DNA of 64,000 nucleotides from Eulemur rufifrons (taxonomy: Eukaryota; Chordata; Mammalia; Primates; Lemuridae), in the NCBI RefSeq assembly GCF_041146395.1, contig NC_090990.1:50575501-50639500 (forward strand), read 5' to 3'. Of this stretch, positions 49,085 to 59,989 are shown piece after piece (the first letter of the stretch is position 1; every line of letters begins with the position of its first letter). The translations under genes and the position numbers were made by a program. The notes under the pieces were generated by a model. The model had not been told where the DNA came from. It did no database searches and worked only from the letters and a program-made list of their open reading frames with translations.

Positions 49085-49600
49085 GGGGCCGCGCTCGGGG
49101 TGAAGGGGCAGAGCTGCGCTAAGGCAAAAACAAAACAAAACAAAACAAAACACGAACAAGAAGAATAGGCTCGCCGAACTGTATATTTTATTCTTGGTAA
49201 ATTTCTTCTGGGTTCTGTTTGTTTGTGTTTGTGTTTGTGTTTGTTTTTGTTTTTGTGGGGTTGGTTTTTTTTTTTTTTTTTCCTTTTCTTTTCTTTTTCT
49301 TTTTTTTTCCGGCGGCGGACAGCCTCGGCGGGCACCTTTGCCCTCTGGGCCTCTGGCTGCCGCGCCTTTTTGAGCGCGGAGGTTGGATCCCCACCACCCT
49401 CGGAGCTGTGCGGGCGCGCAGACGTCATCTTGAAATCCACTGCGAAACCGCCCGGGACCCAGCCGGGCGGGCGTGAAGGGGCGGAGCTGTGCTAAGGCGT
49501 AAAAACAAAAACATCTAATGGCCGCTCCGGACCCAGCCCAGCGGAAGTGAAGGGGCGGAGCTGTGCTAAGGCGTAAAACAAACAAACAAACAAACAAAAA
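49085..49600 (+). repeat. Repeated 'gaaggggcggagctgtgctaag' block with AAAC spacers
   Basis: Three copies of the block near 49102, 49475 and 49546, each followed by an (AAAC)n or A-rich stretch. Between them is a pyrimidine-rich segment (49265-49310). Confidence 0.8.
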
Positions 49601-49734
49601 AACATTGAGTCGCTGAATTATATACTTCAGATTTGTGTATCTTTCTGCCTTGCGGTGTGGTGAGGTGCTATGTAGTTTGTTTTTGTTCATTTTTGTTGGC
49701 GTTTTTGGTGTTTTTTGGTTTGGCTTTTTGCGTT

Positions 49735-49879
49735 TCTTTTCTTTTTTTTTTCTTTTTTTTTTTCTTTTTCTTTCTTTCTTTTTCTTCTTTTTTTTCTTTT
49801 CTCTTTCATTTTCTCCTCTTTCTTTTCTTTCTTTCCTTTTCTTTTTTTTTTTTTTTTTCTCTTCTCTTTCTCCTCTCTA
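49735..49879. repeat. Long pyrimidine (T/C) tract
   Basis: About 145 bp, almost entirely T and C on the + strand, in the second half of the L1 5' UTR. Phe/Ser/Leu-rich frames here are low-complexity artefacts. Confidence 0.95.
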
Positions 49880-50614
49880 TTCGCCTTCTAACTGGGGACC
49901 CACGGTGAGCTTCGGAACGGGCCAGGTCCCTGGCTCTGGTACATACCGGATCCTGAGTAGTCACCCCCAGGGCCGGAGATCTGCGGGCACGCAATCGCCA
50001 CTCTAGGGCCCACAGCCAAGTCACTGCGGAGCAATAGGGTACCAAGAGGCTCCCTGGACGGCCTTCTCCCCTGGTCCACGGACCTTATATAGATCCCTGC
50101 CCAAGTGTAAACACTGAATACTTCTCCAGAAGCGAGAGTGTGGAACCTGATCCCTGGGGACATTGGGCCAAGACAGACTTTTGCCCGTGGGAGCTACAGC
50201 AACTGGGGCACTGAGCAAGCGAAGTCACCGTCCTCTCCCCATAGCTAGTATCTTGCCGGCAGATAGAGTCAGAAACCTCCCCTATAGAGGAAGAACCAAA
50301 GGGAAACAAACAAACAAACAAACAAAGAGAATTTCGGTCTACTATTAGTGTGGACCCTGCCTGCCTTCTGAAAGACCACAACACAGTGTCCTAACTCACC
50401 AAAGCGGTCCTGGATCACTCCAATCCTCTAGGATTGGACCCATCGGAAGCAGTCCCCCAACGGAAACAGAAAAATCTCTGAACAATACACAACAGTCTCC
50501 CCCTCTTGCCAAAAGAAGCAACATACCTAGACTGTTTCACAGCCTAAGAATAGAGCACAAAGAGTCCTGTTAACCAGACTAAACCTATAAGTAAAGATCC
50601 AACGATAAATCTAG

Positions 50615-51620
50615 ATGGGAAGGGCCCAGCGAAAAAACACGGAGAGCACAAAGAATCAAATGGAAAGCTCATCCCCAAAGAGAAATACCAGCTCCCAACC
50701 ATTTGACACAAACCAGACTCAAAACACCAACATGTCACAGGAAGAATTCCAATTATGGATTATAAACAAGCTGAATAATATACAAGAATCAATGGATAAA
50801 CAACACAAGGAAAACACAAAAAAAAATACAGGATTTGGAGGAAAAATTCACTAAAGAAATTGAAATATTGAAGAAAAACCAAACTGAACTCCTAGAAGTG
50901 AAGAATTCACTCAGAGAGCTACAAAACACTGTGGAAAGTCTCAAGAGCAGGGTAGATCAAACAGAGGAAAGAATCTCAGAAATTGAAGATAACTCCTTCC
51001 AACTAAATAAGTCAGTCACAGAGATAGATCGAAAAAGTAAGAGAAATGATCTGAGTCTTCAAGAAATGTGGGATTATGTGAAGAAACCTAACTTGAGAGT
51101 TATTGGCATTCCTGAGGGTGAAGAAGATAACAAGCAAGGGTTGGACAAGCTATTTGAAGACATAATCGAGGAAAATTTTCCAGGCCTTGCCAATACTCTA
51201 GACATACAAATTCAAGAAGCTCAAAGGACCCCTGGGAGATTCATAGCAAATAGGAAAACACCACGCCACGTAGTCATCAGGCTGACCAAAATATCCACTA
51301 AAGAGTCCCTTCTCCGAGCTGTAAGGAGAAAGAAACAAGTAACTTACAAAGGAAAACCCATCAGAATTACGCCAGATTTCTCAGCTGAAACCTTACAAGC
51401 AAGAAGAGGTTGGGGCCCCATTTTCACGCTTCTGAAACAGAATAATGCCCAGCCTAGAATCTTGTACCCAGCTAAGCTAAGTTTTCTATACGAAGGAGAA
51501 ATCAAGACATTCTCAGATAAACAAAGGTTGAGGGAATTCAGCAAGACAAGACCAGCCCTCCAAGAAGTACTCAAAAGAGAATTATACACGGATCAGCACA
51601 AGAAAGATCCACGAATGTAA
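50615..51620 (+). pseudogene. L1 ORF1 (RNA-binding chaperone), frameshifted once
   Basis: ORF1p is the trimeric RNA-binding protein that coats L1 RNA. Frame 1 starts at 50615 (MGRAQRKNTESTKNQ...). At the nine-A run 50818-50826 the frame shifts by one extra A, and the second frame runs to 51620. That second part has a heptad-rich coiled coil, an RRM-like block (LRVIGIPEGE) and the C-terminal domain (RHVVIRLTK ... FSAETLQARRGW). Allowing for the single extra base the length is about 334 codons, normal for L1 ORF1 (about 338). No other break is seen. A polymerase or sequencing slip in the homopolymer is possible. Confidence 0.9.
50818..50826 (+). other. Nine-A run where ORF1 loses frame
   Basis: Nine consecutive A after 'aaaacac'; eight would keep the upstream and downstream frames continuous. 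Confidence 0.85.
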
Positions 51621-51659
51621 AACTACTCAAGAGCTAAAGATCAAATTCCAGATACCACA

Positions 51660-54600
51660 ATGGCCCAGGAGAGAAAACATCGCAATGAAGTTCTACCCAA
51701 CAAGCTGAACAAAAAACTGTCTCACTTATCAGTTTTCTCAATAAATGTGAATGGCTTGAACTCCCCGCTCAAGAGACATAGACTGGCCCAATGGATAAAA
51801 AAATACAATCCAAGTATCTGCTGTCTTCAAGAAACTCACCTAACCTGCAAAGATGCATTTAGACTGAAAATAAAAGGATGGAAATCGATATTTCAAGCAA
51901 ATGGTAACCAAAAGAAAGCTGGTGTGGCAATCTTAATTTCCAATAACTTAGCTTTCAAACCAACAAAAATAATAAAAGACAAAGATGGCTACTACATACT
52001 GATTAAAGGCACAATTCATCAAGAAGCCATGACTATACTCAATATATATGCACCCAACCTAGGTGCACCTAGATTCATAAAGGAAACCCTACTAGATCTC
52101 AACCAAATGATAGATAACAATACTGTAATAGCTGGAGACTTTAACACCCCACTGACAGTACAGGACAGATCCTCTAAACAGAAAATAAACAAAGACATAA
52201 TGGACCTAAATAGAATGCTAGAACAAATGGGCATGGCTGACATCTATAGGACATTCTACCCAAAGTCCACAGAATATACATTCTTCTCATCAGCTCACGG
52301 GACATTCTCTAAGATTGACCATGTCCTAGGACATAAATCATGTCTTCAAAAATTCAAAAAAATAGAAATTATACCATGCATCTTCTCAGATCACAGCAGA
52401 ATAAAAGTAACAATGATCACAAACAGAAACCCTCACTCTTACTCAAAGTCATGGAAGCTAAATAACCTTCTCCTGAATAATTATTCTATAAAAGAAGAAA
52501 TCAAGATGGAAATCAAAAATTTCTTTGAATTAAATGACGATGGAGATACAACTTATCAAAATCTATGGGATGCAGTTAAAGCAGTCCTGAGAGGAAAATT
52601 CATATCCATAAATGCCTATATCAAAAAGACAGAAAACATGCAAATAGACAACCTAACGAATAGACTCAAAGAGCTGGAGAAAGAAGAACAGAACGATCCC
52701 AAACCCAGCAGAAGGCGAGAAATTACTAAGATCAAATCAGAACTAAATGAAAAGGACAACAAAGAAACTATAAGGGAAATTAATAAAACAAAAAGTTGGT
52801 TCTTTGAAAAGGTAAACAAAATAGACACACCTCTGGCTAGACTAACCAAGAGCACAAAAGTAAAATCTCTAATAACCTCCATTAGGAACATGAAAGGAGA
52901 AATCACAACCGATGCTACAGAGATACAAGATATCATCTATGAATTCTACAAAAATCTTTATGCACACAAACTGGAGAACGTGGAGGAAATGGACAAATTT
53001 TTAGAAACACATAGTCTTCCCAGGCTCAACCAGGAAGAAATAGAGTACCTGAACAGACCAATATCAAGAACTGAAATCGAAACAGCAATAAAAAACCTTC
53101 CCAAAAAGAAAAGCCCTGGTCCAGATGGGTTCACACCTGAATTTTACCATACATACAAAGAAGAACTGGTGCCCATCCTACATAAACTATTCTCCAATAT
53201 TGAGAAGGATGGAGTTCTCCCCAACACGTTCTACCAAGCCAATATAACATTAATACCAAAACCTGGAAAGGACGCAACAAAAATAGAGACCTACAGACCA
53301 ATTTCCCTCATGAATATAGATGCAAAAATTTTCAATAAAATACTAGCAAATCGAATCCAAGTACTTATCAAAAAAGTAATCCACCACGACCAAGTGGGCT
53401 TCATCCCCGAGATGCAGGGGTGGTTCAACATACGTAAATCTATAAATGTAATTCACCACATAAATAGAAGCAAAAACAAAAACCATATGATACTCTCATT
53501 AGATGCAGAAAAAGCATTTGACAAAATTCAACACCCTTTTATGATAAAAACACTTAACAAAATAGGCATTGATGGAACCTACCTAAAAATGATACAAGCC
53601 ATATATGACAAACCCACAGCCAACATCATACTGAATGGGGAAAAACTGAAAGCACTCCCACTTAGAACTGGAACCAGACAGGGCTGCCCATTGTCTCCAT
53701 TACTTTTCAACATAGTATTGGAAGTCCTTGCGAGAGCTATCAGGCAAGAGAGCAGAATCAAGGGAGTCCAAATAGGGAAGGAAGAGATCAAACTTTCACT
53801 TTTTGCTGATGATATGATGTTATATCTGGAAAACCCTCAGGATTCAACCAAGAGACTCCTGGAATTGATTAACGAATACAGCAAAGTCTCAGGCTACAAA
53901 ATTAATATACACAAATCAGAGGCATTTATATATGCCAATAACAGTCAATCGGAAAACCAAATTAAAGACTCAATACCCTTCAAAATAGCAACAAAGAAAA
54001 TAAAATATCTAGGTATATATCTAACTAAAGAAGTAAAGGACCTCTATAAGGAAAACTATGAAACACTGAGAAAAGAAATAGCAGAACTTGCAAATAGATG
54101 GAAAAATATACCATGCTCGTGGATCGGAAGAATCAACATTGTTAAAATGTCTATACTACCCAAAGTGATCTACAGATTCAATGCAATCCCTATTAAATTA
54201 CCAACATCATTCTTTACAGACATAGAGAAAATAATTATACACTTTGTATGGAATCAAAGAAGACCCTGTATAGCAAAAGCAATTTTAAGCAACAAAAACA
54301 AAATGGGAGGTATTAATTTGCCAGACCTCAAACTATACTACAAGGCCGTGGTTCTTAAAACAGCCTGGTATTGGCACAAGTGCAGGGACACAGACCAGTG
54401 GAACACAACAGAAAATCCAAATATAGAACCATCCTCATATAGCCACCTAATTTTTGACAAAGCGGGAAAGAATATACTCTGGGGACAAGAATCCCTATTC
54501 AATAAATGGTGCTGGGAGAATTGGTTAGCCACTTGTAGAAGACTGAAACAGGACCCACAGCTTTCACCTCTCACAAAAATCAAATCACGGTGGATAACAG

Positions 54601-55538
54601 ACTTAAACCTTAGGCGTGATACAATCAGAATTCTAGAAGAAAATGTAGGAAAGACTCTTACAGACATTGGCCTAGGCAAAGAATTTATGAAGAAGACCCC
54701 CAAGGCAATCACAGCAGCAACAAAAATAAATGAATGGGACATGATTAAATTAAAAAGCTTCTGCACAGCCAAAGAAACAGTCCAGAGAATAAACAGACCA
54801 CCTACAGAATGGGAAAAAATTTTTGCATACTACACATCAGATAAAGGACTGATAACAAGAATCTATTTAGAACTCAGGAAAATCAGCAAGAAAAAATCAA
54901 GCAACCCTATCAAAAAGTGGGCAAAGGACATGAATAGAAATTTTTCAAAAGAAGATATAAAAATGGCTAACAAACATATGAAAAAGTGTTCAACATCTCT
55001 AATCATCAGGGAAATGCAAATCAAAACCACAATGAGATATCACTTAACCCCAGTGAGAATGGCCTTTATCAAAAAAACCCAAAACAACACATGTTGGCGT
55101 GGGTGTGGAGAGACAGGAACACTAATACACTGCTGGTGGGACTGCAAACTAGTGCAACCCCTGTGGAAAGCATTATGGAGGTATCTTAAACAGATTCAAG
55201 TAGACCTGCCATTTGACCCAGCAATCCCATTACTGGGCATATACCCAAAGGAAAAAAGGTCATTCTGTAACAAAGGCACATGTACCCAAATGTTTATAGC
55301 AGCACAATTCACAATAGCAAAGATGTGGAAACAACCCAAATGCCCATCAATACATGATTGGATTAGTAAGCTGTGGTATATGTATACCATGGAATATTAC
55401 TCAGCTATAAGGAATGATGAAGATACGACATCTCTATGGTTCTCCTGGAGAGAGTTGGAACCCATTATATTAAGTGAAGTATCCCAAGAATGGAAAAACA
55501 TGCATCACATGTACTCACCAGAAAATTGGTTTCCCTGA
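51660..55538 (+). CDS. L1 ORF2 (endonuclease and reverse transcriptase), intact frame
   Basis: 1,292 codons without a stop, close to the human 1,275; the extra residues are mainly a 15-residue N-terminal extension before the region matching the human start. The apurinic-type endonuclease occupies about residues 1-255, with QETH (Glu58), NIYAP, GDFN and SDH. The reverse transcriptase includes [22 protein letters not shown] and FADD at residues 715-718 (codons from 53802). The C-terminal cysteine region reads [18 protein letters not shown], all Cys and His kept. The protein nicks target DNA and copies L1 RNA in place. It follows ORF1 after a 39-bp spacer, as in other L1s. All visible catalytic residues are present; activity is not shown. 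Confidence 0.95.
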   Translation: MAQERKHRNEVLPNKLNKKLSHLSVFSINVNGLNSPLKRHRLAQWIKKYNPSICCLQETHLTCKDAFRLKIKGWKSIFQANGNQKKAGVAILISNNLAFKPTKIIKDKDGYYILIKGTIHQEAMTILNIYAPNLGAPRFIKETLLDLNQMIDNNTVIAGDFNTPLTVQDRSSKQKINKDIMDLNRMLEQMGMADIYRTFYPKSTEYTFFSSAHGTFSKIDHVLGHKSCLQKFKKIEIIPCIFSDHSRIKVTMITNRNPHSYSKSWKLNNLLLNNYSIKEEIKMEIKNFFELNDDGDTTYQNLWDAVKAVLRGKFISINAYIKKTENMQIDNLTNRLKELEKEEQNDPKPSRRREITKIKSELNEKDNKETIREINKTKSWFFEKVNKIDTPLARLTKSTKVKSLITSIRNMKGEITTDATEIQDIIYEFYKNLYAHKLENVEEMDKFLETHSLPRLNQEEIEYLNRPISRTEIETAIKNLPKKKSPGPDGFTPEFYHTYKEELVPILHKLFSNIEKDGVLPNTFYQANITLIPKPGKDATKIETYRPISLMNIDAKIFNKILANRIQVLIKKVIHHDQVGFIPEMQGWFNIRKSINVIHHINRSKNKNHMILSLDAEKAFDKIQHPFMIKTLNKIGIDGTYLKMIQAIYDKPTANIILNGEKLKALPLRTGTRQGCPLSPLLFNIVLEVLARAIRQESRIKGVQIGKEEIKLSLFADDMMLYLENPQDSTKRLLELINEYSKVSGYKINIHKSEAFIYANNSQSENQIKDSIPFKIATKKIKYLGIYLTKEVKDLYKENYETLRKEIAELANRWKNIPCSWIGRINIVKMSILPKVIYRFNAIPIKLPTSFFTDIEKIIIHFVWNQRRPCIAKAILSNKNKMGGINLPDLKLYYKAVVLKTAWYWHKCRDTDQWNTTENPNIEPSSYSHLIFDKAGKNILWGQESLFNKWCWENWLATCRRLKQDPQLSPLTKIKSRWITDLNLRRDTIRILEENVGKTLTDIGLGKEFMKKTPKAITAATKINEWDMIKLKSFCTAKETVQRINRPPTEWEKIFAYYTSDKGLITRIYLELRKISKKKSSNPIKKWAKDMNRNFSKEDIKMANKHMKKCSTSLIIREMQIKTTMRYHLTPVRMAFIKKTQNNTCWRGCGETGTLIHCWWDCKLVQPLWKALWRYLKQIQVDLPFDPAIPLLGIYPKEKRSFCNKGTCTQMFIAAQFTIAKMWKQPKCPSIHDWISKLWYMYTMEYYSAIRNDEDTTSLWFSWRELEPIILSEVSQEWKNMHHMYSPENWFP

Positions 55539-55723
55539 TCATCACCTAAATACAAATCTGGGAACGACACCAATTGGACATCAGACTGAGGTGGGGGGTG
55601 GGGGAGGGGATGGGGGTATGCCTACACAATGAGTGCATTGCGCACCGTTTGGGGAGTGGTAACACTTGAAGGTGCTGACTCGGGAAAGGGGGGGTGGGGA
55701 AAAAATATGAAACTATTGTTTTT
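55539..55723 (+). other. L1 3' UTR with G-rich tract
   Basis: Follows the ORF2 stop. The G-rich block 55592-55616 has four runs of at least four G, a G-quadruplex-type tract; another G-rich run lies at 55688-55699. It ends 'gaaactattgttttt' before the A-run. Confidence 0.85.
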
Positions 55724-55821
55724 AAAAAAAAAAAAAATAAAAATAAATGATTACATTAAAAAGAGAAAAAAAAAAAAGAACTTTCCCCATTTTCTACTAA
55801 AAAAAAAAAAAAAAAAAAAAA
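55724..55821 (+). other. First poly(A) and short non-L1 stretch between two L1 segments
   Basis: 14 A, then 'taaaaataaatgattacatt', a 12-A run, 'gaactttccccattttctact', then 23 A (55799-55821). Two AATAAA hexamers lie at 55736 and 55742. This looks like a tail with a short 3' transduction ending in its own poly(A). Confidence 0.75.
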
Positions 55822-55822
55822 C

Positions 55823-56520
55823 CCACAATGAGATATCACTTAACCCCAGTGAGAATGGCCTTTATCAAAAAAACCCAAAACAACACATGTTGGCGTGGGT
55901 GTGGAGAGACAGGAACACTAATACACTGCTGGTGGGACTACAAACTAGTGCAACCCCTGTGGAAAGCATTATGGAGGTATCTTAAACAGATTCAAGTAGA
56001 CCTGCCATTTGACCCAGCAATCCCATTACTGGGCATATACCCAAAGGAAAAAAGGTCATTCTGTAACAAAGGCACGTGTACCCAAATGTTTATAGCAGCA
56101 CAATTCACAATAGCAAAGATGTGGAAACAACCCAAATGCCCATCAATACATGATTGGATTAGCAAACTGTGGTATATGTATACCATGGAATATTACTCAG
56201 CTATAAGGAATGATGAAGATACGACATCTCTATGGTTCTCCTGGAGAGAGCTGGAACCCATTATATTAAGTGAAGTATCCCAAGAATGGAAAAACAAGCA
56301 TCACATGTATTCACCAGAAAATTGGTTTCCCTGATCATCACCTAAATACAAATCTGGAAACGACACCAATTGGACATCAGACTGAGGTGGGGGGTGGGGG
56401 AGGGGATGGGGGTATGCCTACACAATGAGTGCATTGCGCACCGTTTGGGGAGTGGTAACACTTGAAGGTGCTGACTCGGGAAAGGGGGGGTGGGGAAAAA
56501 ATATGAAACTATTGTTTTTA
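55823..56520 (+). mobile_element. Second, 5'-truncated L1 3' end
   Basis: Repeats 55028-55723 (end of ORF2 and 3' UTR) with about eight base differences by eye (about 1.1%). Its 168-codon frame (55831-56334) lacks the domains needed for activity. In the cysteine region the final Cys is Tyr (CWWDY). It starts with 'ccacaatgag' directly after the A-run and has no poly(A) at the usual 3'-UTR end. Confidence 0.95.
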
Positions 56521-56521
56521 A

Positions 56522-56666
56522 CTTGCACTGTTCACTTAATAATTTATCATGAATATTTCCCATATTATTTCATATCATTGTACAAGAAATAATGTATACA
56601 TTATGAGGACATACTGTATCTAACAAGATATACTGTTAGACTCTTTGATTCTGTAAAATTAAATTG
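56522..56666 (+). other. Non-L1 tag between the second L1 end and the poly(A) (3' transduction)
   Basis: About 145 bp beginning 'cttgcactgttcacttaat', not part of the L1 tail of the first copy, followed by ten A and the right duplication. This is the arrangement of a 3' transduction carrying DNA from downstream of a source L1. Confidence 0.75.
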
Positions 56667-56675
56667 AAAAAAAAA

Positions 56676-56691
56676 AGAACTTAATGAAGAG
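56676..56691 (+). repeat. Right target-site duplication of the composite L1
   Basis: 'agaacttaatgaagag', identical to 47962-47977; its first A merges with the poly(A). Confidence 0.95.
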
Positions 56692-57600
56692 TAGCTATTA
56701 ATACTAACATAATTGTATGAAACCACCCACCTATCTTAATATACAAAAGAAGTCTGATTAAAAAAACCTCCAAAAAAAACCTGTTAGAAACCTACTAGCT
56801 AAGGTTTTAGAGACTGTAGCAGTATTCTCTACGCCAATGGAGATTCGGTTTGGGCATTAGTTTCTCCAGGAAGTCTCCCAAACCCACCAACAGTAGGGTT
56901 GGTACCTTTCCTCTGAATCGCCCTAGCACCCTGTCCCTTCCACAGCCAAAGCTCTTAAATGTGGCCTGGTAGCTCTCTAGTTATGTGTCTGCCTCTCAAC
57001 TCCCGAGATCTCCTGACATTCACTTCTGTATCCTTAGAGCCCAGCATATAGCAGACATTTGAAACATGCTTGTTGAACCCTCTTTCACACTGTCTTCTCA
57101 CCTTCCCATCTCTGCGACCCTTTTCTCCGTGAGCTTTGTTCCTGCCTCTGTTCGCAGTCTGCTGGCTGGACGCTTTCCTGTTTGAGGAGCTTGACATTCA
57201 GTTTCTTTTTCTATACTCACTCAAGCTCACTATAAGAGATGAGTGTATTTTCTTCTTCAATTAGTTGTGTTGCCATGAAAATTCCATGTCTCTCCAGTCC
57301 TTTTCTAAATACCTCTTGCCTGATGTGTTAACTTATTTCGGTGACGAAGCCAGAGCTCAGGGTGACAGTAAAAAGACAGCACCAAGGGAGGGGGGATGAG
57401 GAGGGTGCTGAGGGGGAGCAGAGACCCACCGGGCTCTCCTTTCAGGCTGGTCCAGAGATGCACATTTTCTTAGTACACACACAGGCAGACCAGGGTAAAA
57501 AATTCAACCACGAAAACTAAGGAACTTAGAAGGTAAGAGCTGGAAGGGGCATTGAGATAACTGAAATTTTCGCACCCCCTCCAACCACCAAACACACATA
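56692..57600. other. Intergenic; L2 tip near 57010-57085
   Basis: 'tagagcccagcatatagcag' followed by 'gaaacatgcttgttgaac' is an L2 end. No gene seen. Confidence 0.45.
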
Positions 57601-57632
57601 CACAGACACACACAGAGACACACACACACACT
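57592..57632. repeat. Imperfect (CA)n tract
   Basis: ACACA units interrupted by 'gaca' steps. Confidence 0.9.
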
Positions 57633-59435
57633 TTGGCAGCTGGAAGTGTCTCTGAAAAGTCCTTAGGTCGCTGATGAACAAGAGCACGATTTGACCACTG
57701 CTCAAGTTGAATACTTTCACTTTGAGGAAAGTCATAAAGGGATATTGAGTCTGGAACTCAAATCTTACAACTCCTGATTTCCTTTCTGTCTATGAATCAA
57801 TCTACACTGCCACCCCTGACCCAAACAACAGCCACCATGCTCCACAGATAGGTCTGTCTTCTGGGTGTCAAAGCTGTAGACATCAGTGTGGATCTAATTT
57901 TAGTAGAAGTGTTGCTGGAACAATCACCACTTTAAAGAGTAAATCAGAAGCATTTCCAGCCTTTCTCAGAAAGAAAAGGCTACATGACATCCAGCTTGAG
58001 ATGGTTTGAAAAGCGGAGACAGCAGAGATGTATCTTCTGCTTGGAAGGCCAGGAAGCTACGCGGTCCAGTTTGTACCCACGTGTAAATGGTTTTATGGCA
58101 CCACCCAGTGGCAAGAAGGGATACTGTCACAAAAGCCAAAAATCTTTCATGCATTCTTTCTTCGTTTTTAAATTCAATCAACAAGTATTTATTCAAGTGT
58201 CCCCACTTTGTCAGGCTTTACAGTAGGCACTGGGGGCCTAGCAGGTGTTAATTACAAAAATCTATATGCTGATTTCAAGAAGTTCTCTCTCCTTGTTTCT
58301 CTTAGAGGTATCTCTAGTCTGCTGACTTTACTACCAAAAAAATGAGTCAGGCCTCTGAGACAGTCCTCTAAGATAGGTCTTTCTCACTCCTTAATCTGTA
58401 ATTTAAAGTGACCTCATACATCTGAGAGCTCAGAAAATAGAGACCACTTTAATTCCAAGCTCCTGATGTGGGCATTTCTGGGGAATGGGAGGCTTCTGCA
58501 AATTCTCCCTGAGCGATACCCACCCAGATGTTACCAGTACGAGAATGTAAATGTATGTGCTTGCTTGAGTCTTAGAGAGTGAGGCATGTAAATTTAGATC
58601 ATTCCCATGGAAACTTTTTTTTAAATCTTTTATAGATTTGGGGATGGGGTTGTAACATTGGTATATTGCATAGTGGTGAAGTCTGGGCTTTTAGTAAACC
58701 CATCACTCAAATAGTGTACATTGCACCCAATAGGTAATTTTTCATCCTTTCCATGGAATTTCCCATGGAATCTTGGAAAGATATTCCTATGATAAGGGGA
58801 CATCCTATGATGTCTTGAAGAGGACAGTCTATGATGTTCAAGGCTCAAAAAGTATGTGCTCAATTGGTAAATTTTCTTTCCTTCCAATTTATCATGACTC
58901 TACCTTGTGGTGCTAAGTAAACTCAAGATGGATAAAATTATGATTTGTACGAAAAACATGGATGGAGAAGACATCTTTGCAGGACAACCTAGCTTACTTA
59001 CATAGGCCAAGCAGGCTGCTGCTAGGAGAGCTCCCACTTCACCATTGTCTTTGATTTGTTTTCTGAGTCTAATTTATGGTTTGCTGGATAAACCTGAGAA
59101 GTTTTTTGGTTTCTAATGATAAGTTCTAATCCTGTTTTTGTTTTTCAGTTGCTGAAATAACTTGGACAAGTCATTTCATGCCTCTGACCGTCATTTCTGC
59201 CCTTGGAAAAACAGAGTTTGGAATGAGTGGACATGGATAATCAGAAGGTGTGCTATCCTTTTGGAAAATGTATGCAAAATTCCTTAGAACTTCAGACAAC
59301 CACAACTCTTAGCCTGACCTGAAAATTTTAACTTATCAAAGAAAGATGTGGATTTTAATTTCTGGCAAAATGGCACACTAGTTACTCTATAAGATCTTCC
59401 AGATAAAATGTAATCCAATGATGAATTACACAAAT
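57633..59435. other. Intergenic, mostly unassigned
   Basis: A repeat A start at 58165-58245 ('aatcaacaagtatttattca') and a MIR core at 59140-59230 ('ggacaagtcatttcatgcct') are the only pieces recognised. Confidence 0.4.
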
Positions 59436-59795
<360 letters not shown>

Positions 59796-59989
59796 TTACA
59801 CCTATTAAAGTGAGGGGAAATTTCTGAGGGTCTAAGAATTAAATGAATAACAGAAACAGTAACTAAGACCTGCGCAGGGAGCAGTAAGAAAGTAGGCAGA
59901 GGAGAGAGATATAAGGTGGGATTGTCTGGAAGTAAATGCTTACATTGTTGCAATCAGCATCCCCAACATAGGTTTTTGGGATTCTTGCA

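Larger units (their letters stand above)
48344..49690 (-). other. 448-codon antisense open frame across the L1 5' UTR
   Basis: Reads from ATG at 49690 leftwards and spans the tandem units and the pyrimidine segment. The peptide is repetitive (for example RWALFGSRAVLP occurs in successive units) and basic in the Lys-rich middle. It could be an ORF0-like antisense frame driven from the 5' UTR, or chance openness in GC-rich repeats. Another 252-codon frame (48682-49440) overlaps it in a different frame, which argues for chance. Not called as a gene. Confidence 0.3.
47978..50614 (+). promoter_or_regulatory. L1 5' UTR / internal promoter (about 2.6 kb)
   Basis: Runs from the duplication to the first ORF1 Met. 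It starts near an AAGATGGCGG (YY1-type) site, is GC- and CpG-rich to about 49590, and carries three tandem units, AAAC/GTTT-rich spacers and a 145-bp pyrimidine tract. It is almost three times the length of the human L1 5' UTR (about 0.9 kb). Promoter activity is inferred from L1 biology. Confidence 0.85.
47978..56675 (+). mobile_element. Composite young L1 insertion: full-length L1 plus a second L1 3' end and a 3' tag
   Basis: One perfect 16-bp duplication encloses, in order: a full-length L1 (47978 to about 55723), an A-rich segment of about 100 bp with a non-L1 stretch, a 5'-truncated L1 3' end (55823-56520), about 145 bp of non-L1 DNA and a final poly(A). The single duplication indicates one integration. 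Template switching during target-primed reverse transcription, or transcription through two neighbouring L1s, would explain it. The coding capacity looks young: ORF2 is open and the 5' UTR still has many CpGs. Confidence 0.9.

Noticed and set aside
49219..50045. Phe-rich and Lys-rich frames in the L1 5' UTR
   Set aside because: Low-complexity translation of pyrimidine and A-rich tracts.
53579..54772. Antisense frames of 70-144 codons within L1 ORF2
   Set aside because: Shadows of the intact ORF2 frame.
55823..56520. Second L1 end as an independent later insertion into the first L1's poly(A)
   Set aside because: It has no poly(A) at its own L1 end and no duplication of its own; the outer duplication encloses both. 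Not fully excluded.
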